A stretch of 56,913 bases of DNA from Lingula anatina (Eukaryota > Brachiopoda > Lingulata > Lingulida > Lingulidae). The stretch spans positions 1 through 56,913 of the forward strand of contig NW_019775392.1 of assembly GCF_001039355.2 (NCBI RefSeq), in the 5' to 3' direction. Below the pieces are notes generated by a model. That model was not told the DNA's origin, did no database searches, and was given only the letters and a program-made list of their open reading frames with translations. Shown here one piece after another: positions 38,114-49,245 of the stretch. Every line of letters starts with the position of its first letter. Position 1 is the stretch's first letter. The translations under genes were made by a program, and so were the position numbers.

Positions 38114-38529
38114 ATGGATATGATTTAAATGGATAGATTTTCAGTTGATTTAAGTATATTGATTTATTTAGAACAAGTAAAATAATATTAGTGATATTTC
38201 ATGTGTCAGTGGGGCAATTCTTTGAATAGATTTTTACTATTAAATAAATATACAAAAAAACTTTTTTTCTAGCAAATACAGACCTTTTGTGGCATTTGGT
38301 TAATTCCAACCCAGACAGGGTTAAGGGAGTACAAGATGCCCACGGGGATACTCTCCTTCACAAATTGGCCAAAACACTGGCAAGGGAACCTTCTCTTCTC
38401 TTTGGGGAAGTCACATTTCAGCTCATGGAAAAAGTTAGTAGCACTTTTATAATGCCATTATTAAGACAGTTCTATTCTTATTAAGACAGAGTCACAAAGT
38501 TGGTTGGTTTCTATGGGAGTAAAGAACTA

Positions 38530-39046
38530 GGCTTCATTCGCATGGAAAGTCTATTTTCTAAAAATCTATTTTCTATTCGCGGTATATCTTGTGATCACGG
38601 TCTGTGCCCTGAATATCCCGCGGCGTAATTACTGGCAGCGCGAGCCAGTTACTTTCAAAGCTGTAATTAATTCTCGGCTGTGCTCAGAGGAGATTCTGAT
38701 ACCTTAACGCATGCGCAGTAGGAAGTTAGAAAGTTAATGGCGGTCGCGGTTGCTTTGAAAAATGTGTTTGTCAATTTTGTGCAACAACAAGACGAAGAAG
38801 ATGAAGAAGCTATACACACGACAGATATGAGTGCGACCGTCATGATCCGATGGCAAGCGATGCGGCAACGGAGGATGAGATTTTATATGCGAGCACAGCC
38901 GAGAATTAATTACAGCTTTGTATAAGTAACTGGCTCGCGCTGCCAGTAATTACGCCAGGGGGAATTCAGGGCACAGACCGTGACCATAAGATACCGCGAA
39001 TAGAAAATAGATTTTTAGAAAATAGACATTCCATGTGAACGAAGCC
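38530..39046 (+). mobile_element. Harbinger-like non-autonomous element with a residual coding stub
   Basis: Terminal repeats of about 110 bp start GGCTTCATTCGCATGG and end CCATGTGAACGAAGCC. The flanks are CTA (left) and TTA (right), and copy 1 has a single TTA at the matching site (CAGAGAGTTAAGAAAG), which fits a TWA target. The core has a 62-codon open frame (38737-38925) starting MAVAVALKNVF, with an acidic run and then an Arg-rich QRRMRFYMR. This recalls the N-terminus of HARBI1-like transposases, a tentative comparison. Length is 517 bp. It is related to 6614-7071. Confidence 0.78.
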
Positions 39047-41159
39047 TTAAGTATGAAGGACTAGACGTAAGGAGTACCTGGCTTTTCTTGTTCCTGTATT
39101 TTTTAATTATTGATTTTAACCTATAGAACATTTGTAGTGATTGGTTTTTTCTTTTGTTTAGAAAAGCTAAGGTGAGTTTGTTAGTCCCATGCGCATAGAA
39201 TTGTTACAGGTACCAAAGAAATTTAATGTACATGGAATGCAGATACTAAAACTATGTACATGTACTGGTAACCATTCCACAGAACTGGGGCTTGGTTTTA
39301 CTATAGAAAAATTCATTTTTGTGAATAGTATTCAAAGTATTTGAAATAACAAAATCTATTTATCATTGAACAATACTTTGAATAAACCTATGATTAAAAA
39401 AACTGATTTAGAAGGAAATTTTTAACTGTAAGAAAAAAGTTCTTTTTCTGTCATCTGACACATTCATTTCCAATGTGAATGTAGAGATTACTTCTAAAAA
39501 TTACTGTTTGATTGACATTTTTTTTTTTTGAAATTCCAGATAGATTCCAGCATTAGAAATAAAGAGGGAAAGCTTGCCATAGACTACATACCAAAGGGGA
39601 GTGCATTGTATGGTGAGCTAGACAGGAGGATGAGACAGAGCACATCAAAAGGTTAGAGAACTGAAAATAAGAAATATATATGAAAGTTTGATGAAACTTG
39701 TAAACACTTCTATATAGATCGATTTATATACAACTTCATGTTGAAAAGTGAAATAGTACTTGTTTTTATACAGGAAGAAAAGGGGAACAATGGGGTAGAC
39801 CTGCAACTGATACTAACAGAAAAACTGACCTAAAACCTTCTCCTCAACCCCCTCAACCCCACTTTGGTCAAACTGCTTCTAAGGGTGCTAGGCCCAAGGA
39901 CACACTGGCAGTGCACAAGGTTGATGGAGGTGGAGATGGTGAGTGATTTAATGTTTTGATATTGATTAAGGCTGGGAAAGATAATTAACTGAAAAAAAAG
40001 CAAATGACAGGAGAGCTCAGAACAAAAGAGATTGTAAGGAAAGACCAACAAATCTCTATCTCTTAGACGATTAGAAAAAAAACACTTAATTTTATTATTG
40101 TACTCCATTAATAATTATTGCCTTTTTTTCAAACCATGAAAAGTGAATGGTATTTTTCCACAGGGAAAAAGAGTCAACAATATAATAAGCCTGCATCTGG
40201 TGGCAAGAAAAAAGTGAAGCAAAAGCCAGGTGTACAACAATCACTTGGTCCTGAATCCCCCAGGGGACAACCTGACTTGTATTCCAAGGGTGCCAGGCCT
40301 AAGGATATACATGTTGTACACAAAGTTGATGAAGGTGGGGATGGTAAGTAATGTTTTAATATATAAATGCATAAACCATATTTCATACTGTGTATGTTCT
40401 CTGGGGAAAAGTGGTTATGATGTATTATGTACCTTGAAGTGAAGAGTATATATAGGTCAGACTGAAGAGTAGGCAAATTTAGAAACTGACTAACTGGCAC
40501 TGAACCACATTCTTAAAAGAATTGGTTGCAGAAGAACATCATTATGTTTGAATTTTAAATTCCAAAACAGCAAGATACCCTCAAGATACCTGTAACAATG
40601 TTAACAAAAAATTCTTAATAAACTATCTTATGCTTTAAGATACATTGTTTCTTTACCATAAACACCATCAGAACAAAAACAGCATCTAAGTTAAACATTC
40701 TTCCCCACTTCTGGTACCATGTCACGTACAGTGTGACACCAAGATGGCGTGTAGTCATTTATCTTGAATACAGAATATGGTACATATAAATAATTGGTCT
40801 GTTTAAACTGATCTCAAAGAAAAAAACTGTTTAGAAGCTGCAGACTGTATTCATTTAAAATTCTCCTTCTGTGTATAGGAAATACTGAGCAGCCAGTAGA
40901 CCTGTTCCTAAGGGGAAAAGAGTGCCTTGCCCAGTTGGAGTTTGAGAAGGCACTTGGATCACTCTGCAAATTCTTGGAGGAAAACAGCAGTGCCTCAAAT
41001 GCTAAGGCATCAGAGGCATTAGATATTGTTGTAGACAAAATTGTTCCTACTTTTAAAGGTAAGTGGGCCCAGGAGAAATTTTATGCATTTTTCAATATTT
41101 TGCTGGCATTAATTATTTTAACTAAGTTTAATGCAAATTATAAACAAAAATCTGTAATT

Positions 41160-41187
41160 GTACCACCAGCGTTGGTGCTGGCGGTAC
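41160..41187. repeat. Short hairpin at the duplication breakpoint
   Basis: GTACCACCAGC is followed, after six bases, by GCTGGCGGTAC, an 11-bp inverted repeat with one mismatch (a G-U pair in RNA). It begins within a few bases of where similarity to copy 1 ends. Confidence 0.7.
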
Positions 41188-41770
41188 ACATGGTTTTAGT
41201 CCCATCCGGATCGATCCGCCTGCTCCGCCGCCATGTTACCGTTACCGCTTCTCCTCCTAGACGGTAAGGGCCTCCTTACCCATATTGGCACATTACCGTA
41301 TATTTAAAAGGCAATGGTAATGCATGACTTGTACACTTACAGAAATGAATTTAGTAATACATATGTCAAAGTAAATATCTTTTGTAAACATCTACCTTGA
41401 GTGGAAATGCATTGATCCTTATTCCCACACAACAGAATGAAAAACACACTAGCTAGCTGTTTTCATTCATGCATTTGTAAATAAAATGGACAGGTACCTG
41501 ATGCTGGCTTGTTTAATCTGAGGAACCCCTTAGTGAATGTAACTATTGGTGTTGCCCCTTTTTGTGAAATGTCTGAAATAGATAATATCAGTCCATCAGC
41601 TTACATGTACATATACTAGTATTTTAAAAGCCTATAGTTCTCACAGTCCTGGCTGTTTAGATTTTATACCAGGACTGTTAAAATACACATGTTAAATTTT
41701 AATTCATCACATTTCTACAAGTGAAGTAAACATATTTTTCACATCAGTATTAAATATTTCACTGTAGTGT
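41188..41770. other. No recognised feature
   Basis: AT-rich DNA just beyond the duplication breakpoint. I see no coding sequence or clear repeat, apart from a GC-richer patch at 41190-41280 next to the hairpin. Confidence 0.4.
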
Positions 41771-42256
41771 CTAACCTGCCCATACATGGACCTTGTACAG
41801 GTGCTTAGGTCTGCTGTGTAGTGGGTATGGCAAGTTAATGTCGTTTCAGTTTACATCTCTTATCACTTTCTGGAAAATATGTCAGCAGTTTGAGTCCATT
41901 TCCACTGTACACTCATCTGAAGTAAATGAAAAAATAGTATAAATAAAACACAACATGAAACTCAAAAGGCAAATACAAGAAGAAGTATTGTATATGTTTG
42001 TACATGTTTTCAACAATGGTGCTAATATATATGAATTTGATCTGAAAGATCAATCAACAACATTTATGTTGCATTTTTAAGGCAGATCTGTGGATTGTTG
42101 CTTACCAGAAAACACAACGTCCTCAAATTTGTCTTCCACTGCCAGGTCCTCCTGGCACCAGTTTACTCTTTTCGGACGGATGATCATCTTACAAGTTGAT
42201 AGTAGTCTTTCCCACTCTTCACCCAGCCAACCTTCTTTCTTAATCTCCGTACAGTG
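41771..42256 (-). pseudogene. Tc1/mariner-type transposase relic, two exon-like blocks
   Basis: Block 42256-42106 reads EEWERLLSTCKMIIRPKRVN then WCQEDLAVEDKFEDVVFS and ends at GTAAGC. Block 41916-41771 follows an acceptor (TTTACTTCAG) and continues in phase with DECTVEMDSNC, two stops, and RPKHLYKVHVWAG. FEDVVFSDECTV and RPKH.YKVHVWAG match the region around the second catalytic Asp of Tc1-like DDE transposases. Stops at TGC-TGA and AAC-TGA mark it dead. The 189-bp gap with proper splice signals is unusual for a Tc1-type gene. Confidence 0.7.
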
Positions 42257-42728
42257 CTATGTTGGTGCGTTGTTTTATAAAACAATCCTCTTCATAATTC
42301 CTAGAACAGATCATGGCTGTGTCAGGGTTAAAAGAGCTGTCACATCTGTTTATGGATTTGATCACTTGGGTCCTCCATCCATCTGTTACCTCAGATACCC
42401 CTGTGGATATAAAAAGATTTATTCATAGAAGTAGAGAAAGTGTTTTACTTGGGAATGGGAGTTTCTTTGTGAAATCAACAATCTAGCATGTAAACAGGCA
42501 TGGAGGTACTGCTATGAAGGTACAAAATGTGCATTATGACATCCATCTTGAAATATAACATTTTATTTACTAATTCTTGAGAAAGTAGTTAGTAATTCAT
42601 TTGAGGAAAAAGTGTGAAGAGGTTATGGTATAATGGTTTTCTTACTGATTATTATTGCTCAATTTTACCTTTCTTAGGCAAACTGTGAAAAGAAAGACCC
42701 TTGCATTTCTGTGAGGAGGCACTACATG

Positions 42729-43398
42729 CACCCTGAGCTTCAGAGATAACTTGACACTAACCTCTTCACAATAGCCTATCTTCATCGTGTCAAGTTACCT
42801 CTGACCACATTCGATTGCCCCCGCTGCCCGCCAATCAAATTTAAAGCCCGCACTCAATGACTCATTGAACGATCTAGCCAATGAACGCGAACGAGTCAAA
42901 GCACGCTTTGTTCAAATCCGGACCAATCAGAGATAAGGCTCAATATCAGGGACTTGCCGTAACCTGTGGGCAGCACGCAAAATACATCATCCCTCAGTAG
43001 ATAATGATGCAGGGTCTCAAACTGCTCTGGTTTCAATTCCGATATACTCATATTTTGCAAAGAATCAAGAGATAACTTAACACATTATTTTACGTAGTCA
43101 CTCGTAGAAGACACCATGCTTTCTTTGTGTACAGTTATGCACTCGGCACTACTCGGATGTCTCCGCACTCGACAATAACTTTGTTGTTAGTATGGAGCTT
43201 GCGGAATCAGCCGAGGATTACCGATTGACGGTCAACCAATCAGCGTTTTCACCAAACTTTGGTGAAAAATTTTGAAACTTGGATTCGATTGGCTTATATA
43301 AACTAGGTCAAACTATTTTCGTCAGAGATAACTTGACACGATGAAGATACAGGCTATTGTGAAGAGGTTAGTGTCAAGTTATCTCTGAAGCTCAGGGT
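42729..43398. mobile_element. Long-TIR element, CACCCTGAGCTTC ends
   Basis: The left arm runs from CACCCTGAGCTTCAGAGATA to about 42800, and its inverted partner ends at 43398. The arm is about 70 bp with few mismatches. Each arm is itself partly self-complementary (AGATAACTTGACAC and GTGTCAAGTTA). The interior is GC-richer than its surroundings, with CCAATCA motifs, and is non-coding. I see no clear target duplication. Confidence 0.75.
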
Positions 43399-43485
43399 GA
43401 CTAGATGAGACCACACAACAAAAACTCCCTCCTGGCATCTTTGAAAAGAACAGAATTAAAATTACAATGATAATAAATAAATATC

Positions 43486-43562
43486 AATTGATCTACATAA
43501 TCAGTTATTTATTAATATATAATTAATAAATAATTGATCTACATAATCAGTTATTTATTAAT
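43486..43562. repeat. Two-unit tandem repeat, about 46-bp period
   Basis: AATTGATCTACATAATCAGT followed by TATTTATTAAT occurs twice in a row, separated by an AT-only spacer. Confidence 0.75.
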
Positions 43563-43961
43563 TATATATTGCAGCTATATCTCCATGAGTGTGTTCATAT
43601 TTTGCTTGTACAAATGCAAAAAAAAAGAAAAAAAATTAGAAAGGGGTTTGCAATTATAGTCTATTTATTCTGTGCTATTATATTATTTAACAGCATGGAC
43701 CAAGAAAATTTTTAATTTACCAGCTCAAATGTTCATATATTTCCTGTAGACTGTGAAGAATGAGCGATAAACAGAAAACAATCGACGTCAGACGATAACT
43801 GCCCTCAATGACTGACAATATGAACATTATGGAGGGAAAGTACTACAATGTATCATCTGCTCTAGTTGTACTTTATGATTGATGTATAGGCTTCTTTTCC
43901 AGTGCTAATTTTTCGTCTTTGTGGTAGGATTTACGCATCTTTCATTCACAAAATAAGCACA

Positions 43962-44045
43962 TACTTCATTACTTGGTATAAATGTATATCAGTACAGTAC
44001 CGATACTTCATTACTTGGTATAAATGTATATCAGTACAGTACCGG
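43962..44045. repeat. Two-unit tandem repeat, 42-bp period
   Basis: TACTTCATTACTTGGTATAA, followed by ATGTATATCAGTACAGTACC, is repeated almost exactly. A partial third unit (TACTTCATAATCCGGTA) follows. Confidence 0.85.
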
Positions 44046-45293
44046 TACTTCATAATCCGGTATTTTGGACCCGTACCTAATTGATTTTTACAGTACTGTA
44101 CCGGTACACAGCCCTAATAGAACATATTGTACTTGTACTTAATCTCTGTAAGCGTTATCGTCTCATCCGCACAAAAAACTGCCTCTACCTGTCCAAATGA
44201 CACAAAAGTTAATCGACAACCACAATATGCTCGCTATTTGTACGGGAGGTCACATGATCCAAATGCACATGATTTCACGAAGAGTTTGCAGTAAGCCAAT
44301 TATCCTTTGATCTTGTTCCATGTTTCTAGTCCCTTGGTTATTATTTCCAAGCTGTAACATTCATGATAACATCATAAAATTATAACACATGTACAGGACT
44401 GAGGGCAACATGTCTTTGTCATTGTCATTGTTTTTGTCATGTTTTGGAACCCAGTGATGTATTCAAATGTGCCGTTATGATAGTTAATCTTAAAGATTCT
44501 TTTAACTGCTTCTTTTTGCTTACTAATAGGAATCTTTAGTCATTTTACCATCTCAGTATTTCAAATGAATGATACATTGCGTTTACGCAACACACATGGT
44601 CTCCATTATAAGATCATTTTTCAATATACATTAGCATAAGTTGAAAAGAAAAATCAAACTCAATGGACATTTTTTTTTGTTACTTAGTTTGGAATGTGGG
44701 TTTAAGACCAATCAAGAAGGGCAAGTATCCAGTGGTATTGTTTTTAGCAGTGTTATAACAAAAGCTAACGTGCTATAACTGTTGGTCTCAATCATGTCTT
44801 CCTGTCACTTTCATCACCATGTACTTCAATGTTTCGTTGAATTTTATATATATATATATATATATAATTTGTGCAATATATGTTGATATTGATATTGACT
44901 TCTTACAGGCCTACAAATAAAGGTCTACAAACTTCAGCTATATAACAATCAGTGATACTCAAACTAAAATGCAATCCCACTATTTTGCATAATAATTTCT
45001 ATATCATACGGTACATAAACTTGGCAATAAAATACCAAATTTTATTCAAAACAACACAGATAGAAATGAAAGACATAATTATAGTGTTAATTGACTGCTT
45101 ATCCCACCAAAAACGTAGTACCTTGCTCAAGGCCAAATACACAAGAAACTCAAAAAGGTCTTCCCTTCTCAGTTCTTATGATTTCAACTCCCTGTATGCA
45201 TGCGTGTATCTCTTAGTAGGCTGCACACGTGCAAACACTTAATCATTCGTTTTTTAATTGACTTTGAATCAGAATAAAATTTATTTAAGTTAC

Positions 45294-45488
45294 CTGGATA
45301 GCATACACATGGTCGGTCATTCCAACATGGCAGGTGAGTGTACTGGTGTGAAAGTTGGACGATACTCCCAGGGCCATTGTATTACATTTGCCTGCCTTTT
45401 TTCATGGTGCACACCACATGGTTGATTTTTCCTTGTCAAAGCATAGCCACAGGAATCTCCGAAGCCAACTGAGTTGAAACTTCCTTCT
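45294..45488 (-). pseudogene. ZNF862-like zinc-finger exon, decayed
   Basis: The minus strand reads RRKFQLSWLRRFLWLCFDKE, then KSTMWCAP, a stop in place of a Cys, KKAGKCNTMALGVSSNFHTS and TLTCHVGMTDHVYAIQ, and then a donor GTAACT. This follows the N-terminal zinc-finger pattern of ZNF862-type and hAT-derived proteins (WLxFD, CxxC, SNFxTSTLxxHV..DH). The finger's second Cys position carries TGA. An ATG near 45633 opens MATSKLSFFGRREI and might be the original start. Confidence 0.65.
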
Positions 45489-45950
45489 GGACGAAGGTCC
45501 ACTTAGTGGAGGCTGCCATGGACCATTATCTGCCATCAGCCCGCTGTCTAGTACATTACCAAGATTCTGAGTATCTCTCGTCGGCCAAAAAAAGAAAGCT
45601 TTGACGTGGCCATATAACTTCTAGTGTACTCTTTACGCAGAGAAGATACTCTCCATGCAGAGAAAGCGCGCAGTAGACGAGATAAGAACTTTGAAGTGCA
45701 GTTTTCCTGACTGACACTTGTTCCAAGTTTGGTAAAATTTTGGTGGGTTTAAAAATACACAATTTTAACAATTTAAAATATGTTGAACAAACAAACTCCA
45801 TTTTTTTACTGTATTTAAATTTTATTTATTTTTGATGCGCCCTTGGGACGCACTGCTATTGAAAAAGTGTGTCATTACAAATCTGTGCGTGCCAATGGCA
45901 CAAAAACACAGCCTCGAGAGATTTTTGTGTGGTGGGTAAGTTCCCTTGTT

Positions 45951-46134
45951 CTCTTGCACACCGCTTGAAGCACTTGTCTATAGTGACCCATGGTCCTTTT
46001 GCACATCAAGGCATGGACTAGTGGCAGCCCATACCCATTAAAATTGCCAACAATAACAGCAATTGCTTATAGGGCCTCGGGCATACACGAAAAGTCCCAT
46101 CTATATACACTGTTTGGCAATGCCACAAAATGTT
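45951..46134 (-). pseudogene. MULE-type transposase domain fragment, frameshifted
   Basis: One frame gives NILWHCQTVYIDGTFRVCPR then PYKQLLLLLAILMG. After a frame change comes YGLPLVHALMCKRTMGHYRQ then VLQAVCKR. This matches the MULE domain pattern (DGTF..P.PY.QLL.....G..LPLV.ALM..K....Y..VL). The frameshift and the missing flanks show it is not functional. Confidence 0.65.
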
Positions 46135-46479
46135 CAGTTTTTCTGCCGTTCTTAGTGACACTCACCTCCCTTGTAACATGGTGTCCCGATCAACAAGTGA
46201 TGAAAAAGCTTTCAAGAAGACCCACGCAGAAAACTTTGAGTCCTGATCTCTTTCTTAGCTTCTTCTTCCGCAGTTCAAAGTGCATTTGTAAAGAATTTGG
46301 TGGCAAAGTATACAGACTTACTGCCTGGTGCCAATGGTTTACTCATAGCTCACGCACCGTCCTCATCACACACCGCCATCTTGTTCTCTTCGAGGATGTG
46401 TAAGTCGTTTTGTTTACAAATTGCACATGGTCAAGGTCATTGCAAGTGCACTTCAGATGGTTTTTTTTTTTCAAGCATC

Positions 46480-48312
46480 TAGCCTACTTACCTCAATATT
46501 TGATGACACACTGCTTGTATGTTAAGGCAATGGAAGCCTTTTCTCCCGATGTACCGTTGTTTGATAGGAGCCAGAATAGGGATGAGTATCCTGTCGATGC
46601 ATCCCAAGACATTTGGAAAGCTGGCATCATCATGAAATCCTTTAGTACATACAGGCAACAAAATGGGTTGAAGTGTTCTTTTATTGTTGCTTTCAAACAT
46701 CCAATCAACTGTGAAACTAAAAAGAAACAAATAACAATAATAAATAAATAATAATAAATTTATGACAATTGTTAAAACCTGTTAAAATACCTGTAATATA
46801 TATCAAATGTTCACAATATCTTCTAATGCACCTTTATTATACTTTCTTCCTGTGCTAATATCTGCATGACTACAAATCACAATAACTATTCAAGTCCTTA
46901 TTGGTGACTAACTGTGAGGGTAACCCATATACTACTGGCTGGACTATATATGTCTATTTGTATACCACACAAGTTTTAATAAATGATTGCTTAGGCACTA
47001 AGTTCAACTGTCATTATACTACAGTTTTTGACAGCTTGATCAAAATACCAAATACTTAATGCACACCTGTCCTTATCCCAGGTTAATTGTATACATATTT
47101 GTAGATGAACGTATTACTTCTTGGTTTAAACATTACATAGACATTAAACACAATTTAACTTACTTGCCACACATACAATTTATACTGATTTACCTTTTAG
47201 CAATATCAAAACTTGGAAAACTTGCACTACTAAATAAGCCAATAACATGAATTCTGTAAAACATTAACATCCAGTAAACCAAGTGTAGACATAAACTTAC
47301 CATTGACTCCCTTAAGGTCTCCTACAAGGTCCTGCCTGTCTCTAACTTCCAAAATGTGGTCCTGCCTGTCTCTTACACCCCATTTCCATAGATTAGATCG
47401 ACCTACTTTAGATCGACCTAACTCCTTGGGGGTTCACGCTAAATAGCTGTCAGCCGGGCAGACATGAAAGTTAATTATCCCCTTACAGCTTGTAGTAGGC
47501 GGGACGGACATTTAAGTCGGATTATCTGAAAGTAATCTAGTGAGACTCCCCACGGGGATAGATCGATCTAAAATCTATGGGAATAGAGCCTTACATTCAA
47601 AATGTCTTTTTACCGCATGGTAAAAGCTAGCAGGTCACATGACTACATCTCACCTATGCTAATCATGTGTGGATAGACTGACATTGTGCTAGTTATGCTG
47701 CTGGTACACTTTCACTGCTTTAACTTCCTTGGGATCTGTAGGAAACTTGATAGCAATATCCTCATTTTGTGATTTTGCTATTAAATTTGTCAGCCTTTGG
47801 ATGGCCCAGGAGACGCTGCTCTTGCTGCATCCTAGAGTAGCATCTCCCTCCACTTTCTGGTAGCTTCCAGTTGCAAAATATTGCAAACATTGAGCATTAG
47901 TGCCTGTGGGTAGAGGGTGTGAGATCTCTTCGTTGATGTTATGAGATTGTCATGCAGGATCTCCACGACCCTATCCACCTCTCTTCTAGACAGGCAGAAT
48001 ATTTTGAATATTTCTCCAGCATCTAATGGGTTTTGTCTGTGCTAAAACCGTCGTGGTTTTCGTTGCCTTCTGGCGGCACGGATAGCAAGAAAGATAGCTG
48101 CCATATTGCAACCTTTCTATTTCATTTAATACGTATACGTACTATGAAACTCTAGAGTTAGCGACTGGTCCGACCAGTCATTAAATATCCATGGTAACAA
48201 CAACACAATAATGAGCAAGAAAACTAGCGATAGCTTCATGAAACGGCACTCATAATTAGCCAGAGGCTAACGACCGCTTGCTAACTAACTACTGCTTTGT
48301 GAAACGGGGCCC
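46480..48312 (-). pseudogene. PIF/Harbinger (HARBI1-like) transposase relic
   Basis: From the high-coordinate side: an ATG near 48109 gives MAAIFLAIRAARRQRKPRR. After a stop comes DAGEIFKIFCLSRREVDRVV, and then, after a frameshift near 47885, QYFATGSYQKVEGDATLGC and SKSSVSWAIQRLTNLIAKSQ up to KFPTDPKEVKAV. After about 950 bp of other sequence, 46670-46490 gives FPNVLGCIDRILIPILAP and IGRKGFHCLNIQAVC, ending at a GTAAGT donor. These are hallmark HARBI1 motifs (FATGSYQ..VGD, SSVSRAI, FPNVLGCIDGT, RKG.HSLN.QAVCD). The third catalytic region is absent. The sequence at 48312-48240 (GGGCCCCGTTTCACAAAG, minus strand) may be the element's terminus. Confidence 0.8.
47378..47589. mobile_element. MITE nested in the Harbinger relic
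   Basis: The ends (CCATAGATTAGATCGACCT on the left; inverted CCATAGATTTTAGATCGATC on the right) form imperfect terminal repeats. CTTACA flanks both sides (47372-47377, 47590-47595). It sits in the gap between the two conserved blocks of the Harbinger relic. Confidence 0.6.
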
Positions 48313-48329
48313 AATTCTGGTGCATTCCC

Positions 48330-48345
48330 CCCCCCCCCACCTAAA

Positions 48346-48377
<32 letters not shown>

Positions 48378-48393
48378 ACATACACACACACAC

Positions 48394-48437
<44 letters not shown>

Positions 48438-48440
48438 ACA

Positions 48441-48483
<43 letters not shown>
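48330..48483. repeat. C run followed by long (CA)n microsatellite
   Basis: A run of C near 48327-48338 precedes about 138 bp of CA dinucleotides interrupted by TACA variants. Confidence 0.95.
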
Positions 48484-48487
<4 letters not shown>

Positions 48488-49245
48488 AATGAGTAAAAAA
48501 TCAGAATCTTATCTAACCTTTTTCTTTGAATTTCTTTTTTTTGTATGTGTATTTGGGTGAATATTTTTTTGTGTGTCTGTATATTTTGCAAGCTTTGCTG
48601 TCTAGTCTGACTTTAGTGCTCATCTAATGATTTGCCCAAAGATAATTAAGTATAAAAGATGTCTGCAGCAATTTTATATTAGTAAAATGCAGAAAATAAT
48701 TTCATTATTTCATTAAATAAAGAATTCAGCAACATTTTGCAGCAAGTATACTGAAACTTTTATACTAGTCTGTACACTACTGTTATGATCTCATTGTAGT
48801 CTTTATAAAAGATGAGTAGTTATTATTGTTTTTGATGCTTACTTTGTAATTTTTTGTTAATTTTTTTAATTAAATTGAATCAAAAGACAAGGTGTCTTAT
48901 CTTAAATGTTCAAAGTTATTTATTGAGTTAGCTTGCCTAAAGTAGTGCTAATAAACTAATACTGGATAAAGCAAGTCAGAATAATGGCTGAATCATCACA
49001 TTGTTAATGCCTGTTATAAGTACTGGTACCTAGTAAATTCCCACCTGGTAATTCTGGAGCTGTTTGTAATCAAAGAATGTTTATTTATTTAATTAAGCTC
49101 ATTAGTGCAGAATTTTATTTAATAGAAACTGGGTTGAAGTTGTAGATCGAGAGGCATAGATAAAGAGAGATGAGAAACAAATTGAATACTAAGAAAATTT
49201 CAGACTCCTATGGCTGTTGTTATATTTTCTCTCTCATGCCTCATA
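48484..49245. other. No recognised feature
   Basis: Unique AT-rich DNA. I see no open frame of note and no repeats beyond short A/T runs. Confidence 0.45.

Larger units (their letters stand above)
33454..41058 (+). pseudogene. 5'-part duplicate of the TRANK1-like gene, inactivated
   Basis: Equivalent exons are 33454-33460, about 35504-36284 (split), 36505-36670, 37090-37298, 37453-37591, 38273-38433, 39540-39651, 39774-39938, 40164-40343 and 40879-41058. The second exon has TGA where copy 1 has the TGG of SWKDV, an insertion of about 530 bp, and a TAA within the SNRS region. The next eight exons keep frame, phase and splice sites; the last has lost two codons. Nothing downstream supplies the helicase. 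Transcription from the copied promoter is possible, but a full protein is not. Confidence 0.85.
33160..41157 (+). repeat. Segmental duplication, copy 2
   Basis: Direct-oriented copy of 8582-16855 placed about 24.5 kb downstream. It carries the promoter motifs and the equivalents of the first ten exons, then stops abruptly in the following intron, where a short hairpin starts at 41160. Copy-specific changes are a C/A homopolymer block near 34035, an insertion in the second exon, and mobile elements at 37775 and 38530. Confidence 0.88.
43399..45293. other. AT-rich intergenic DNA with short tandem repeats only
   Basis: No coding sequence is recognisable. The stretch contains the two tandem repeats listed at 43486 and 43962, an (AT)n run near 44847-44866, and otherwise unique AT-rich sequence. 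Confidence 0.45.

Noticed and set aside
45990-46403. Plus-strand 137-codon frame
   Set aside because: It is antisense to the MULE-like fragment, and its own translation shows no motif.
48285-48591. Open frames of Cys/Val or His/Thr repeats
   Set aside because: They are translations of the CA microsatellite in different frames and have no coding meaning.
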